From: Nymphaea colorata
Lineage: Eukaryota > Streptophyta > Magnoliopsida > Nymphaeales > Nymphaeaceae
Length of the DNA stretch: 60,000 bases
Assembly: GCF_008831285.2 (NCBI RefSeq)
Contig: NC_045139.1
Span: 32,649,706 to 32,709,705, forward strand
Direction: 5' to 3'
Made by a program: the position numbers and the translations under genes. The notes below the pieces were generated by a model that worked only from the letters and a program-made list of their open reading frames with translations, had not been told where the DNA came from and made no database searches. Shown here piece after piece: positions 45,536-56,105 of the stretch; position 1 is the stretch's first letter, and each line of letters starts with the position of its first letter.

Positions 45536-46194
45536 TAAGGCTGGGCATCGGGCCGGCCCGGCCCGATAAAAATGTAAAAATGAAGCCCAATAACCTAAAC
45601 GGGCCGGCCCGAGGCCCGGCCCGTTTCTAAACGGGCCGGACCGGGCCCAAGTCATATCGGGCCTCGGGCTTCGGTCAAGGCCCGAGGCCCGGCTCGGCCC
45701 GATTAATAACGGGCCGGGCAGGCTGAGATGGGCTTCGGCCCGACCCGTTATTGAAAAAACTCAGACACAACGAATGCAGGAGGCAGCACAATTTACAGCT
45801 TCTGATTATGAAACACCATGGAGTATCAAGTTGAAGGTAAAGAAGAGCAGCCGATGGGCGAAGAGGAGGCAATGCCGCAAATGCAATCTCTCGATTCTCG
45901 ACGGGCGACGGCGACGACGGAAGGTCGAAAGGTAAACCCTAACTCTCTAAGCTCAAGTTCATTTTTATTTAACCCTAGGTCCCTAACGAATAACGAAGTT
46001 CATTTAAAAAAAAAAAAACAACGGGCTTCGCGTGCCGCCGCCGATCAAAGCGGCTGGCCCGCGCCCGGCCCGTTAGTTACCGGGCCGGGCCGAGCCCGGT
46101 AACTAACGGGCCGACTACTATAAAAGCAAGGCCCGGGCCCGAGTCGGGCCGGGTACCGGGTACCCGGCGGCGGTCCGGCCCGGTGCCCAGGCTT
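45536..46194. mobile_element. Non-autonomous hAT element with GGCC-rich ends
   Basis: The left end (AAGGCTGGGCATCGGGCCGG, preceded by CT) and right end (inverted AAGCCTGGGCACCGGGCCGG) are terminal inverted repeats followed by GGCCCG-rich subterminal runs. Flanks ACTCCTAG (45,528-45,535) and ACTCCTAT (46,195-46,202) match at seven of eight bases. The ends closely resemble those of the 5.2-kb hAT element at 54,157-59,320. The open frame at 45,818-46,102 has no recognised domain. Confidence 0.8.
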
Positions 46195-46202
46195 ACTCCT
46201 AT

Positions 46203-46888
46203 CCCGGTTTAAAATAATGGTATGACCGAGCACTCTAAACATTGTTTTCCTTGCATGATGGATAAATAAAGATGCACGTCATATTTGAATCAGAAATCCG
46301 ACCAAATTATTCAAAAAAACTGAGCTGCTTGAGTGTGCTGAGCCTTCTCAGTCTGCTGTGCAAGGGGTGGTGCCCAAAGCAAGGGTAGGAGCATTCGTGG
46401 GCGATAGATGGAGCGGGGACAGGGATGAGAGAATCTCCAGAAAGATGACTATGGTAGAAGGGTGATTGATGCAGGATCCGGACAAGCTCAAACTCAAGAG
46501 TCCTGACCCTGATCGTATGAGTAGCCGCCGTGGGAGCTTCAATAAGCACATATCAGTGGTTGAATCTTTCAGCAATCAAAGCTGTCTTTTTAATACTAAA
46601 CTGAACATTAAAAATAATAGTGCATTAAGAAATTGGGTAAATATTTAGTCAGATTCATATTCCAATTCGGATCCAATTTAGATTTAAATAAATATTTTAC
46701 ATCTAATTTTCTTGCATTGTCAAGATTGTTAGATTCAGTTCAAATCTCAAATTCAGATTCAGATTTGAGTATGAAAATAAAAATCGCATTCGGATTCAGA
46801 TAAAAATCAGATTTGGTTTAGATTTAGTTTGTCAAATTATATTTTGGGTTCAAATTCATGAAACTGAAGCATATTGACAACGTTTCCA

Positions 46889-46944
<56 letters not shown>

Positions 46945-47054
46945 ACAAACAGCCCAAAAGGGCCGATATCCAGAACTAATTCAACCGATTGCATGAATCT
47001 ATCTTGTGTACAGTTATTATATGAGTTTTGATCAGTTTCATGTGTTCAAATTAA
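46203..47054. other. Degenerate ATTCGGATT-type repeats and a (TA)n tract
   Basis: From about 46,640 the sequence is built of variants of GATTCAGATTTG words, which continue at 47,470-48,100. A pure (TA)n run of about 25 units lies at 46,892-46,941. No gene is recognised. Confidence 0.6.
46892..46941. repeat. (TA)n microsatellite
   Basis: About 25 uninterrupted TA units in intergenic sequence. Confidence 0.97.
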
Positions 47055-47465
47055 AGGTAGGCATCGAGGCGGCCTGATAAGTAGTTGGGTTCGAGATGGC
47101 GGGCCACAATCTGTGACTGCAGCCCCTATTCGGCCCGACGACCCAAAACTTAGGCTAGGCTTAGCCAACCTGACCTGCAAGTTAGAATAAAAAAAATATA
47201 TATATATATAATATAATTAAACAGAATAAAATGATAATTACACACACAGACACACACATATATATATATATCAATAATATAATAATGAAAGAAGTTATTG
47301 GATCCTGTTAGGCCAGCTTGTCATAGCTCAGCCTGGCCTGGCATCTTATCAGGCTGGCCCAACACCCAATTTTAAGGCCTGGGCCCTGGCTCGTGCCCAA
47401 GCAGAGCCAGGTAGGTGCTCGGCTCGAGTCGGGCCAGGTATGTACCGGCCCAGTGCCCAGCCTTA
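47055..47465. mobile_element. Diverged short relative of the GGCC-rich hAT family
   Basis: The left end reads TAGGCATCGAGGCGGCC and the right end, inverted, reads TAAGGCTGGGCACTGGGCC. The subterminal sequence is rich in GGCCCGGC-like words, and the interior is AT-rich with (TA)n and (CA)n. No target duplication could be matched, so the edges are approximate. Confidence 0.55.
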
Positions 47466-49000
47466 CTTTAAATATTATTAACTTCAATTTGGATCTGTTT
47501 TGACTTTGTATTGATTTTTCACTTGGGTTAGCCTATATTTGGACTTATTTGGTTGTGTTTTGGATCTAAATTGCAAATTAAAATTATTGCTCCTTTGAAA
47601 TTTGATTGACAATAGAAAGGCCAATTTGTATATGTATTGGATTTGTTATTTGAGACCCAATCCAGTCATTTGAAATTGGATTGGGTCTGAAAGTTACAGT
47701 AATAGGTGTGAATTCAAGTTCATTTTCTAGATCTGAATATAAAGTTGTGAATCATTTTGAGTCAAAATCAAGATGTTCCCTTGACACAGATTCATTTTGG
47801 TTAACATTCAAAATTGGATATTAGATTCAAGAATTTGGATTCTGGACTAAGGTAAAATCCAACCACACTGCTTTCAGACCCCTTTTGCTTCTGATTTAGT
47901 TTCAGATCTCAATCAGAATCCCTATCTTGGATCCAATAAAGCATCACGAACTAGATGGAAGAATATACCCAGTGTGCATAAAATTCATACCCGGTACCTC
48001 TATCTGCATTGAACTTGTAGTTCACAATCCAACTTCACTTCTCCGGGTTCAAATTACGAATTAAAAGTCGAGTTTGAGTCGGAAACTAGTCTTTCATGCG
48101 ACTCATTCCCATTTGGATTAGAAGAGATAAAAAGGTATCTGGATTAAGGTTAAGACAGTACGGATAATGGATCTAAATCACAAATTGGTATGGAAAACGG
48201 GTTACCAAAACCACATCAAGATCCAAATAGCGGTGATCTGATCCAGTAAGGCAATATGGGTTTAGCCTTCAAGTGTTTTAGAAATGCATTTTTGATTTTT
48301 AATTGACATTCATTTAGGTAAAATAGCAGGCTGTTGATAAACCTTAACCCAAAGCCATATCTGTTAGGGGTCACTTGGTAAATAGAACACTTTGTATGTG
48401 TTTGATGAATCTGTTTTAAAGAATATGGCAAATCCATGGACACCTCGTTTTATGAACACTTCGGAGTATATTCATCGAACACTCGCATAACCTTTATGAA
48501 GCTTATTGTAACAAGAGAAATTATCACTACCAATTATCACAATTTGGATTTTTAAGGTCAATGGTGGGTTTCCTTTGAGGGGGGCCCATGGGTCATGGCC
48601 TCACCTCAATTTTTTTTCTTTTTAAATACGTCTAAATTTTAGAAAATTTCACTTGTCATATATAAATTCAAAAATGATATTTCAGTCCATGTCAAAATTT
48701 AGAAACTTTAATTTACCATTAAAAAATTTCCTGCTTTCTGTTATTTTTTGTTTTTTTTTTTAATAAGTTACTAGAACAGGAAAATCCCTACATTTTGTAT
48801 GCAAGGCAGATTAATCATAACCTTAACACGATGCTCATGTTGGGATGGAAAATAACAACGATAAATAATGAAGAATACTTGCTGAGGATGATCCTTTACG
48901 CTTCAATGAAGGGCTCCAGACAACCAAGCGATTGTTGCCATCTTCAACAAAGTGAAGGGTCGGTCCGGCTTCACAAACTTCAACTTTTCTAACTCGTCAT
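47466..49000. other. AT-rich sequence with degenerate GGATTTGGATT words
   Basis: Intergenic. The word repeats at 47,470-48,100 resemble those at 46,640-46,860. A half-copy of the MITE at 37,625 lies near 48,366-48,460. The remainder holds nothing I recognise. Confidence 0.45.
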
Positions 49001-49189
49001 TCAATCTGATGGAGAACGAAAATGAAATGTGTGATGCAAAATATTTAACATTATCAAACAAGATTTGTACAACAAAAGGAATTGTGATGTTATTAAAAAT
49101 TATTGTTGTGACCTATAAGCGAATGATACCTGCATACACTAGTAAAAATAATAATGACATTGTTATCAACAAGGCGTGTCATCGACCAG

Positions 49190-49845
49190 GTTTTGCAAAA
49201 ACAAATCATTTGAAATATTAACTTTTATTATCAAATAAGATGTTTCCAAGAACAGGAAGGTCATTATTGTTAAAGATAATGCTGCAGCCCATAAAGAAAT
49301 GATATCTAAGAAGATAAAAACCAATGAAGATAATAATAGGATTGCTAACAACAGGAAGGGTCGTCGAGCTGGAGTTGCAAACAAAGCAGGGAAAAATATC
49401 TAGAGATTATTTTAAACAGCGAGTATAAATATCAAATCTCACACTATTGCTCATTGAAATCAATGGTAGCCTTCAGTGGTGAAAAAACACATCAAATATC
49501 ATACTTTCTTTCTTTTCAAATTTTTAATTTCTCAGGTTTTTTTTAGGGTTTTCAAAGTTATTGCAAGTAGGTTTCTTATTCTTTTTAAGTAGAACAAAAG
49601 AGTAGGGTAGCCACCGAAAGTGAGATGCTAGCAAACTGTGCAGACTTGCTAGTTCTTATGTTACAATGCTACCTCTTCTTCCGCTGTTTTTCTGTTGCTC
49701 TCTTTTCTTTTTCTCTTCCTCTTCGTACCTCCTTCTTCATACCCCCTCTTCGCAAGTGCATTTATTTCTCTGATGCTTTTCTCTCTCTCTTTTGGTCATT
49801 TGGATGTATATAAAGTGTTTGTGCATTAGACTGACTGCGTTTGTT
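49190..49845. repeat. Dispersed repeat block, copy 3 (partial)
   Basis: Matches 13,555-14,260 and the equivalent part of copy 2, including the - strand membrane-like frame and the CTACCTCTTCTTCCGCTG tract. The stretch just before it (49,020-49,175) is a diverged second version of 49,213-49,350. Confidence 0.75.
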
Positions 49846-50044
49846 GAATAAACAAGTCTTTAGCTTAAGGCATCCAAACAATGATAAGTTCTTTGTTGAC
49901 TTGGGGTTGGCGCTTTTTTTTTTTAACACTGAGCAGAAAGTTAACAACTACACCATCTCCCTTAGTTCCCTCTGTTCCCATATAGTAGAGCACGTCCCTT
50001 TCTTTAGAATGTTGTGATCCTGTTTACAGTTTAACAAAGTAGAA
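49846..50044. other. Short unassigned stretch before the aspartyl protease palindrome
   Basis: AT-rich sequence with no recognised feature. Confidence 0.4.
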
Positions 50045-50782
50045 CCTTAACAAGCAATGACACCTTTTCTATATATATATCTACTGCTCGACCAGATCTT
50101 CATTTATGCAAAATATCAAATAATTTTGATAAAATATTTATTTTCTTTATGTTTAAAATAAATATTTTGTAATTTCAAAAGCAATACGAACAGTCTCATG
50201 TTGTTGTAGACAGCGCAAACCTTTGTTTACTTCCACCAAAACTTTTGTTGAAAAGTTTCAAACTCTGCACTTACTTTTCACGCATTCATATGGTTTTTTC
50301 TTGAAAAAGCGGCCTCCACATCAAACCCCCAAAGTAATATCCTTCTAACGTCAAGTGGTTTACTTGCTTAGCAGCGTAGGTGGACTCATGATATATCTTT
50401 TAACTTTACCATCCTATAAACATATGAAATTACAACCTGAGATCCCTCTTTTGGTATAGTTTACCTAATTCTTAACTGCGCTGTATTTTGTTTTTCTTTT
50501 TTGAAGGTGAAGCTATGAACATTGTTGGGTGTAACTCATCACGTTAAATTTAACTATAGCTAATCTAAACTTCATCATCAAAAGAATTTGAATTGACAGT
50601 AGAAAAGGTAGTGAAGGACATGCAAAAGAATACATAAAGCTAGTCTCTCAGAAATTCGTTTAATTTTTAACGAGGCCGACGACGACCATGACTTTGTGGG
50701 CTGTCGTCTTCGTAGAGAAAGGAGGAGGGGAAATTGAAGAGATGAGAGACCGCTACTACTTCTCCTCCTCCTCTTCTTCCTC

Positions 50783-50789
50783 TATAAAA
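50783..50789 (+). promoter_or_regulatory. TATA box of the captured aspartyl protease promoter
   Basis: TATAAAA in a CT-rich context lies 36 bases before the ATG at 50,825. The same box is present inverted in the right arm at about 52,561-52,567. Confidence 0.55.
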
Positions 50790-50824
50790 TTTCCTCATCC
50801 CCGCCGGACTCCTCCACACCTGCC

Positions 50825-51147
50825 ATGGCGCTCTCTGGTGTCTCCTTTCTGTCATCGACCCTCCTCTTCTTCCTCGCTTTGCTTTTTCTCTTTCACCCTT
50901 CCGTCAGTAAAACCACCTTCAGTTTTGAGCTCCACCACAAGTTCTCCGATCGGGTGCGCTCCACCTCCGGCGTCTCCGTCAACAACTGGCCGCAAACGGG
51001 GAGACCTGAATACTACAATACGCTTTTCCATCATGATCGGCTCCTTCTTGACCGTAATCTCGCCGCAAGCAGCAAACCACTGGTTACCTTCGTCGACGGG
51101 AACTTGTGGATTCCCAACGTGGTGGGGGGCCACCCTACTCGTCTTTA
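50825..51147 (+). pseudogene. First exon of an aspartyl protease family protein (left arm)
   Basis: It opens with a hydrophobic signal-peptide-like stretch (about 27 residues, ending SVSKTTF) and then FELHHKFSDRVRSTSGV and YYNTLFHHDRLLLDRNLA, followed by LVTFVDGN. These match the prosegment of plant 'aspartyl protease family protein 1'-type enzymes of the pepsin (A1) family. After TFVDGN the normal exon should lead to the active-site exon; here the frame runs on into a (TA)n microsatellite and ends at 51,245. The catalytic motif is not in this exon, so the fragment is not an active enzyme. Confidence 0.82.
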
Positions 51148-51567
51148 TATATATATATATGACATTGGTGTTGACGCCATTTTCTTTCAAATTGAGCGAC
51201 TTGGGGGACTAAGGGGTGTGCAGAGAAAGATGAGTTTATTGTGTTGACTTTGGACACTCTGTCTCACTCTCTCTCCTTGTGGTGGAGGTTTGATGAGGTG
51301 TTTGACCTGGGACCAAGATGTTCTTTCTACTGTTTCCCATAAGTACGAGTGGAATGCAAGTAGTACCTAACAAGCGATGACACCTTTTTTATATATATCT
51401 ACTGGTTACCTTCGTCGACGGGAACTTGACTCTCCATCTTCAGTTGGGATTGTAGGCAATAATTCTACACCCCAGCTTCAATCTCTCTTTCTTCTCCTAC
51501 CATTTAGGTTTTCGCCTTGTCCTCACTTGCGTTTCTTTGTTCTTTCTGGTGACTGACGGGGTGAAGT

Positions 51568-51705
51568 CTGCACTACGCCATAGTTGAAATTGGGACACCT
51601 GCAGTGAAGTTTCTATTGGCGTTGGACACGGGCAGCGACCACTTCTGGGTGCCATGTCAGTGCATCCAATGTGCTAGGAGAAATGAGAAAAAGATAGTTG
51701 CGTGA
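51568..51705 (+). pseudogene. Active-site exon fragment of the aspartyl protease (spacer)
   Basis: The + strand frame reads LHYAIVEIGTPAVKFLLAL, then DTGSDHFWVPCQCIQC, and ends at a TGA near 51,703. DTGSD is the first catalytic motif of A1 pepsin-like proteases. It lies only once, in the spacer between the two arms, about 420 bp after the first-exon fragment, and follows the order expected in the parent gene. The second catalytic motif and the rest of the enzyme are absent. Confidence 0.82.
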
Positions 51706-51886
51706 CCCTTAGAAAAACGTCTAAGGTCTTCTATATGCAATATTCAAGTTCAGGCTGTTCGGTGATATCTCTTAGTCCCACTCCCACCAATATGTTTTCT
51801 GCAAATGGTACAAACTACTGTAACAATGTCCTTGGTCATTTATTCTGCATCATCAGCATAAATCTTTATGGCACTTTTATGATGCA

Positions 51887-52189
51887 GAATTATTGCCTAC
51901 AATCCCAACTGAAGATGGAGAGTCAAGTTCCCGTCGACGAAGGTAACCAGTAGATATATATAAAAAAGGTGTCATCGCTTGTTAGGTACTACTTGCATTC
52001 CACTCGTACTTATGGGAAACAGTAGAAAGAACATCTTGGTCCCAGTTCAAACACCTCATCAAACCTCCACCACAAGGAGAGAGAGTGAGACAGAGAGTCC
52101 AAAGTCAACACAATAAACTCATCTTTCTCTGCACACCCCTTAGTCCCCCAAGTCGCCCAATTTGAAAGAAAATGGCGTCAACACCAATG

Positions 52190-52225
<36 letters not shown>

Positions 52226-52685
52226 ACGAGTAGGGTGGCCCCCCACCACGTTGGGAATCCACAAGTTCCCGTCGACGAAGGTAACCAGTGGTTTGCTGCT
52301 TGCGGCGAGATTACGGTCAAGAAGGAGCCGATCATGATGGAAAAGCGTATTGTAGTATTCAGGTCTCCCCGTTTGCGGCCAGTTGTTGACGGAGACGCCG
52401 GAGGTGGAGCGCACCCGATCGGAGAACTTGTGGTGGAGCTCAAAACTGAAGGTGGTTTTACTGACGGAAGGGTGAAAGAGAAGAAGAGGAGGGTCGATGA
52501 CAGAAAGGAGACACCAGAGAGCGCCATGGCAGGTGTGGAGGAGTCGGGCGGGGATGAGGAAATTTTATAGAAGAAGAAGAGGAGGAGGAGAAGTAGTAGC
52601 GCTCTCTCATCTCTTCAATTTCCACTCCTCCTTTCTCTACGAAGATGACAGCCCACAAAGTCATGGTCGGGCAGTAGATATATAT
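51887..52685 (-). repeat. Right arm of the aspartyl protease palindrome
   Basis: Reverse complement of the left arm. It is slightly changed by one deletion and an expanded (TA)n tract at 52,190-52,221. Confidence 0.95.
52205..52527 (-). pseudogene. First exon of the aspartyl protease (right arm, frameshifted)
   Basis: Inverted copy with ATG at 52,527-52,525. A deletion after the first 16 codons (relative to the left arm) shifts the frame, so the signal peptide is cut and the downstream prosegment continues in another frame (52,190-52,414, containing RSTSGVSVNNW). The promoter TATA box is kept upstream. It points toward the spacer, opposite to the left-arm copy. Confidence 0.8.
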
Positions 52686-52710
52686 AAAAAAGGTGTCATC
52701 GCTTCTTAGG

Positions 52711-54156
52711 TATAAGCATTTGTTTATCTCCATGTTCTATGTTGTTTTTCCTATAAAACTAATCATATCAACGAATGCTGCATGCATAAAAATATATTAA
52801 TCAAACAATCTGAGAATTGATGTCTAAGTCCAATATTATGATATGGCCACTAATGTTTAGAACCCTGTAGTATTTCAATTATACAATACTTTTATGAAAA
52901 GCTTATAAATTTTATTTTGCATTCAAAACAATGAGTTTGTGATAATAAACACTTCCCTCTCTGTTGTAGCACTGGGCAGCCTTTTTTGGTTTGGTCGGCT
53001 ATAGAAAAAATTTTAGATCATTTTAATAACATGATTTGATACATCAAAAGATCTATTAGACACGTCCATCCGTCAAATCACATAATTATTGAAATGTTAC
53101 GACATTCTTCCTATCTGGAACTTGTTGGTAAGATTGGACAGCGTTGATTCGGGAAAAAATTATCATCATTTGATTTTATACCAAATCAAATCCTAAGTCA
53201 AAATTCAACTTCTAATGTTTCTAGCTGTACAAAAGTATTCCAACCTGTTTGCACTTTTTTTTTGGGTGCAAGTGTAAAGATCTACCAATTTATTCGGGTG
53301 AGCAAGGAAGAACCACTGCTCGGTAGAGAGCTGGAAGTAACTTTCACAAAGACCTACCAATTTATCAAAATTAGATTTATTCAAATCTTTCTTTGTTGAA
53401 TGCATACTCCATTTTTATATTTAGAACGTTTTAAAATGAATCTAGCTTCAAGAAAGATAAAATTGTACAACTCACTAAAGCCGATAAAAGCAATGAGAGA
53501 GGTTCCAATAGAAAAATATTGGAAGGGATAAACTTTTGGAAGATGAATTTGTTCCCATGCAATAATCTAGATTTTTTACCATATCATCTTTGAGGAGTTG
53601 AAGACATAGTGGCATCACAAAGGTTGGTAGATGGTCAATTTCCATTTTCAAGCTCCCAAGGCATCAGCCTTTGCTTCGTAAAAAGGAGCACTCGATATGT
53701 AAGTTAAAGCATAAGGGAACATTATTCTAACGTACCGAAAGGATGCAAGATTCCATGTCAGGTATAAGAAGGGTTAGACTCTCTTGTTGACGATAGGATG
53801 AAGTACTCGCACCCAGCCATGGACTCAATGTCACCATCATAAATGTTTCGTTTAGATTCTTATTGTCATACCTATATGCCAAGACACATGTTCAGGTAAA
53901 AATTTGTAGGTACAACTACTAAGACTGCTGCGTTTTATATTCTCATGTGAAATTTGACATGATTTCATATATGCATTGCCGTCAAATCCACTATTTAAGA
54001 AAATTTCAGCATAATATATTTCTTGATTGTAGGCATCAACTTCCTCAATAAGCCAAAGCACACATATGCATTGAGGGTAGGGAATTTTATGTCGTCAAGC
54101 ATGTTAATGCTTAATATGTTACATTCATATACATAATAAATTACAACTTATAAGTA
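52711..54156. other. Unassigned AT-rich sequence
   Basis: Lies between the palindrome and the large hAT element. A short imperfect direct repeat containing CTACCAATTTAT occurs at 53,283 and 53,354. No gene is recognised; the open frames are short and lack motifs. Confidence 0.4.
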
Positions 54157-54319
54157 TAGGCATGGGCACCGGGCCGGGTCGCCGGCGGGTACCCGGCCCG
54201 GAACGGGCCCGGGTCCGGGCTGTGATTTACTAACGTCGGGCTTTCGCCCATTGCGCCCGGCCCGGCCCGGCCCGACATTAAAACGGGCCGGGTTCCGGTT
54301 TTAAGTTGGGGCCCACCCC

Positions 54320-56105
54320 AGCCCGATAGTGCTTAGGTCGAACGACCTAATTCGCTTTCCCTTTTCATTTGAAAGGGAAAGGGGCAGCTGCGCCTGCACT
54401 GCTGTGCCTCAGTTACCCACCGACCACCATCGCCGTCTCCACTGTCGCTGTTGCCGCTGTCGCCGTCGCCGTTGCCGCTGTCGCTCTCTTTGTTTATTGC
54501 TGTCGGAGAAGGAAGGTAATGTCGCCCACACTGTGGATGGCTTATTTCCCCGCCTATTGTTTCAGCCAACCATTTGACACTAATCGTGTTCACTCGTAGT
54601 GCCCTGCTCAACATCCGCCGGCCACCTGGGTCTTGGACTGCCGACGGCCACTCGTAGTGCCGGTGACAGGTGAAATCAAGTTGGTCTAACACTGCCCTGC
54701 TATTATGTTGCTCCTTTTCGTATTTTTAAAGGAGATTCAATTCTTGCTTTGCATGTGTTATTAAGCATGTATTATTTGGGAAACAGACATATGTTCTTTT
54801 CCTTTGCTTTTCACATTATACCAAATGCATTAAAGTTGTTTATGTTGATTTCTGAGTTACAAAGTAAATGCAAGCTATAATGACATTGCAGGAAACAATA
54901 CATACCTCGTTCAACTTCCAAGGTACAATGATATCACAAACTATTCTGGAGATCCTGCCAAAAGCATAAAGTCATTTGATAATAGTTCCACTCCTTCAAT
55001 CGACTTGAGCCAAAAAAAGGAGGTGAAAATTATGTATCCGACTTTCTTATTTAACAACAGTCGTTATTTTTATTTTTTATTTTTAACTTTCTCCTGCTTA
55101 TTTGTTCCCCATTTCTTGCTAATTGAGGACTTGCATCCCCTAACGATCTGGTGGAAGGAATTATCAGTTCAATAAGCATGGTGTCACTTCTTTTGCTGGA
55201 CATGTTTTATACTTTATGCCTAGTGAAAAGTCTAGTATCTATGCCATTATTTGTCTTGTTTCACTTTGTTCAATTTATTCTTATTGTCCTTGATAAGAAA
55301 GTAGCAACAATGTGCATGTTACTTTGTAAACCAGTGCACGCATTTCTGTGTCATGTTGCAGTTCATCAAAAGAGAAACACAATCACCGAAGTTCTCTAAA
55401 TAGCATCAATCAAGGTGCTCATGCCTGCATATCACTGTAATACTGTATCAACCAAAAAAATCACTCTTCCAGTTCTTCTGGATTACAAATGCTTAGCAAA
55501 TGTTAGAATCTTTGAACTGAATTAATCTAGCAGTTACCAAGTGAGCAATCAATTTGTAGCCATCAGGATTCCTTGTTTATCCTTAATCTTTTTTGGTCTT
55601 TGCATATGCACCGTGAACCTAAAGCTATTTTACTGATTACCCTGCAATCGCCTCAGTTACATTCTCTATATATGAAACTAAACAGGAAAAACACTGTTTT
55701 GGAAAAAACGTGAAAATATATTATTGCATATGCTTTTTTCACTGTCCAAATAAATCTGCATATGCTCTTTCACTGTCCAAATAAATCTGCATATGCTTTT
55801 TCACTGTCCAGCTTCTCTATCAAGATAAGCAAAACAACGAGTGAGGCCTCACTTGTTACTTCCAGTCTTTATTTCTTGTAGCAAGTTGTATTCATTTTCT
55901 TTTCTAATCATTGCAGAACCATGTTATTGATAGTATTTTGTCATATCTTATCATGCTATTATGTTGTTTTATAACTTATGTTCTACATGCATTTTAGTGT
56001 GAGATATCTATAAGCAGTGGCGTTAGCATCTTAACTAATCACGGTTCTAAAACTGGTTTTTGATCATGTGTTTAGGTTGTTTGAATTCCATTCAATTAGT
56101 AAATT
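54320..56105 (+). other. 5' part of the hAT element, probably leader and introns
   Basis: The left portion has a CCGCTGTCGCC-rich tract at 54,420-54,490, then AT-rich sequence with a triplicated ATATGCTTTTTCACTGTCC unit near 55,728-55,810. No domain is recognised before the transposase start, so this is likely untranslated or intronic. Confidence 0.5.

Larger units (their letters stand above)
50680..51466 (+). repeat. Left arm of the aspartyl protease palindrome
   Basis: Nearly identical to the reverse complement of 51,887-52,685. Differences are a 16-19-bp deletion in the right arm inside the signal-peptide codons and a longer (TA)n run in the right arm. Confidence 0.95.
50045..52710. mobile_element. 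Palindrome carrying duplicated 5' ends of an aspartyl protease gene
   Basis: Outer inverted ends CCTTAACAAGCAATGACACC (50,045) and, inverted, CCTAAGAAGCGATGACACC (52,710) pass into a TATATATCTACTG motif. The main arms are 50,680-51,466 and 51,887-52,685. The left side has an extra segment of about 580 bp (50,098-50,680) that the right lacks. The same end motif occurs twice more, near 51,366 (direct) and 51,967-51,990 (inverted), at the inner edges. The pattern looks like two inward-facing copies of one unit. No transposase and no convincing target duplication were found. Confidence 0.7.

Noticed and set aside
45818-46102. 94-residue frame inside the small GGCC-type hAT element
   Set aside because: It runs through a poly-A stretch and the GGCC-rich end, has no recognisable domain, and lies in a non-autonomous element.
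46892-46941. (TA)n runs considered as TATA-box promoters
   Set aside because: Pure TA microsatellites occur throughout the window without following leader or gene; nothing supports promoter function.
54329-54692. Cys/Arg-rich and Gly/Asp-rich frames near the left end of the hAT element
   Set aside because: They reflect a GCCGCTGTCGCC-type low-complexity tract; the transposase starts at 56,106.
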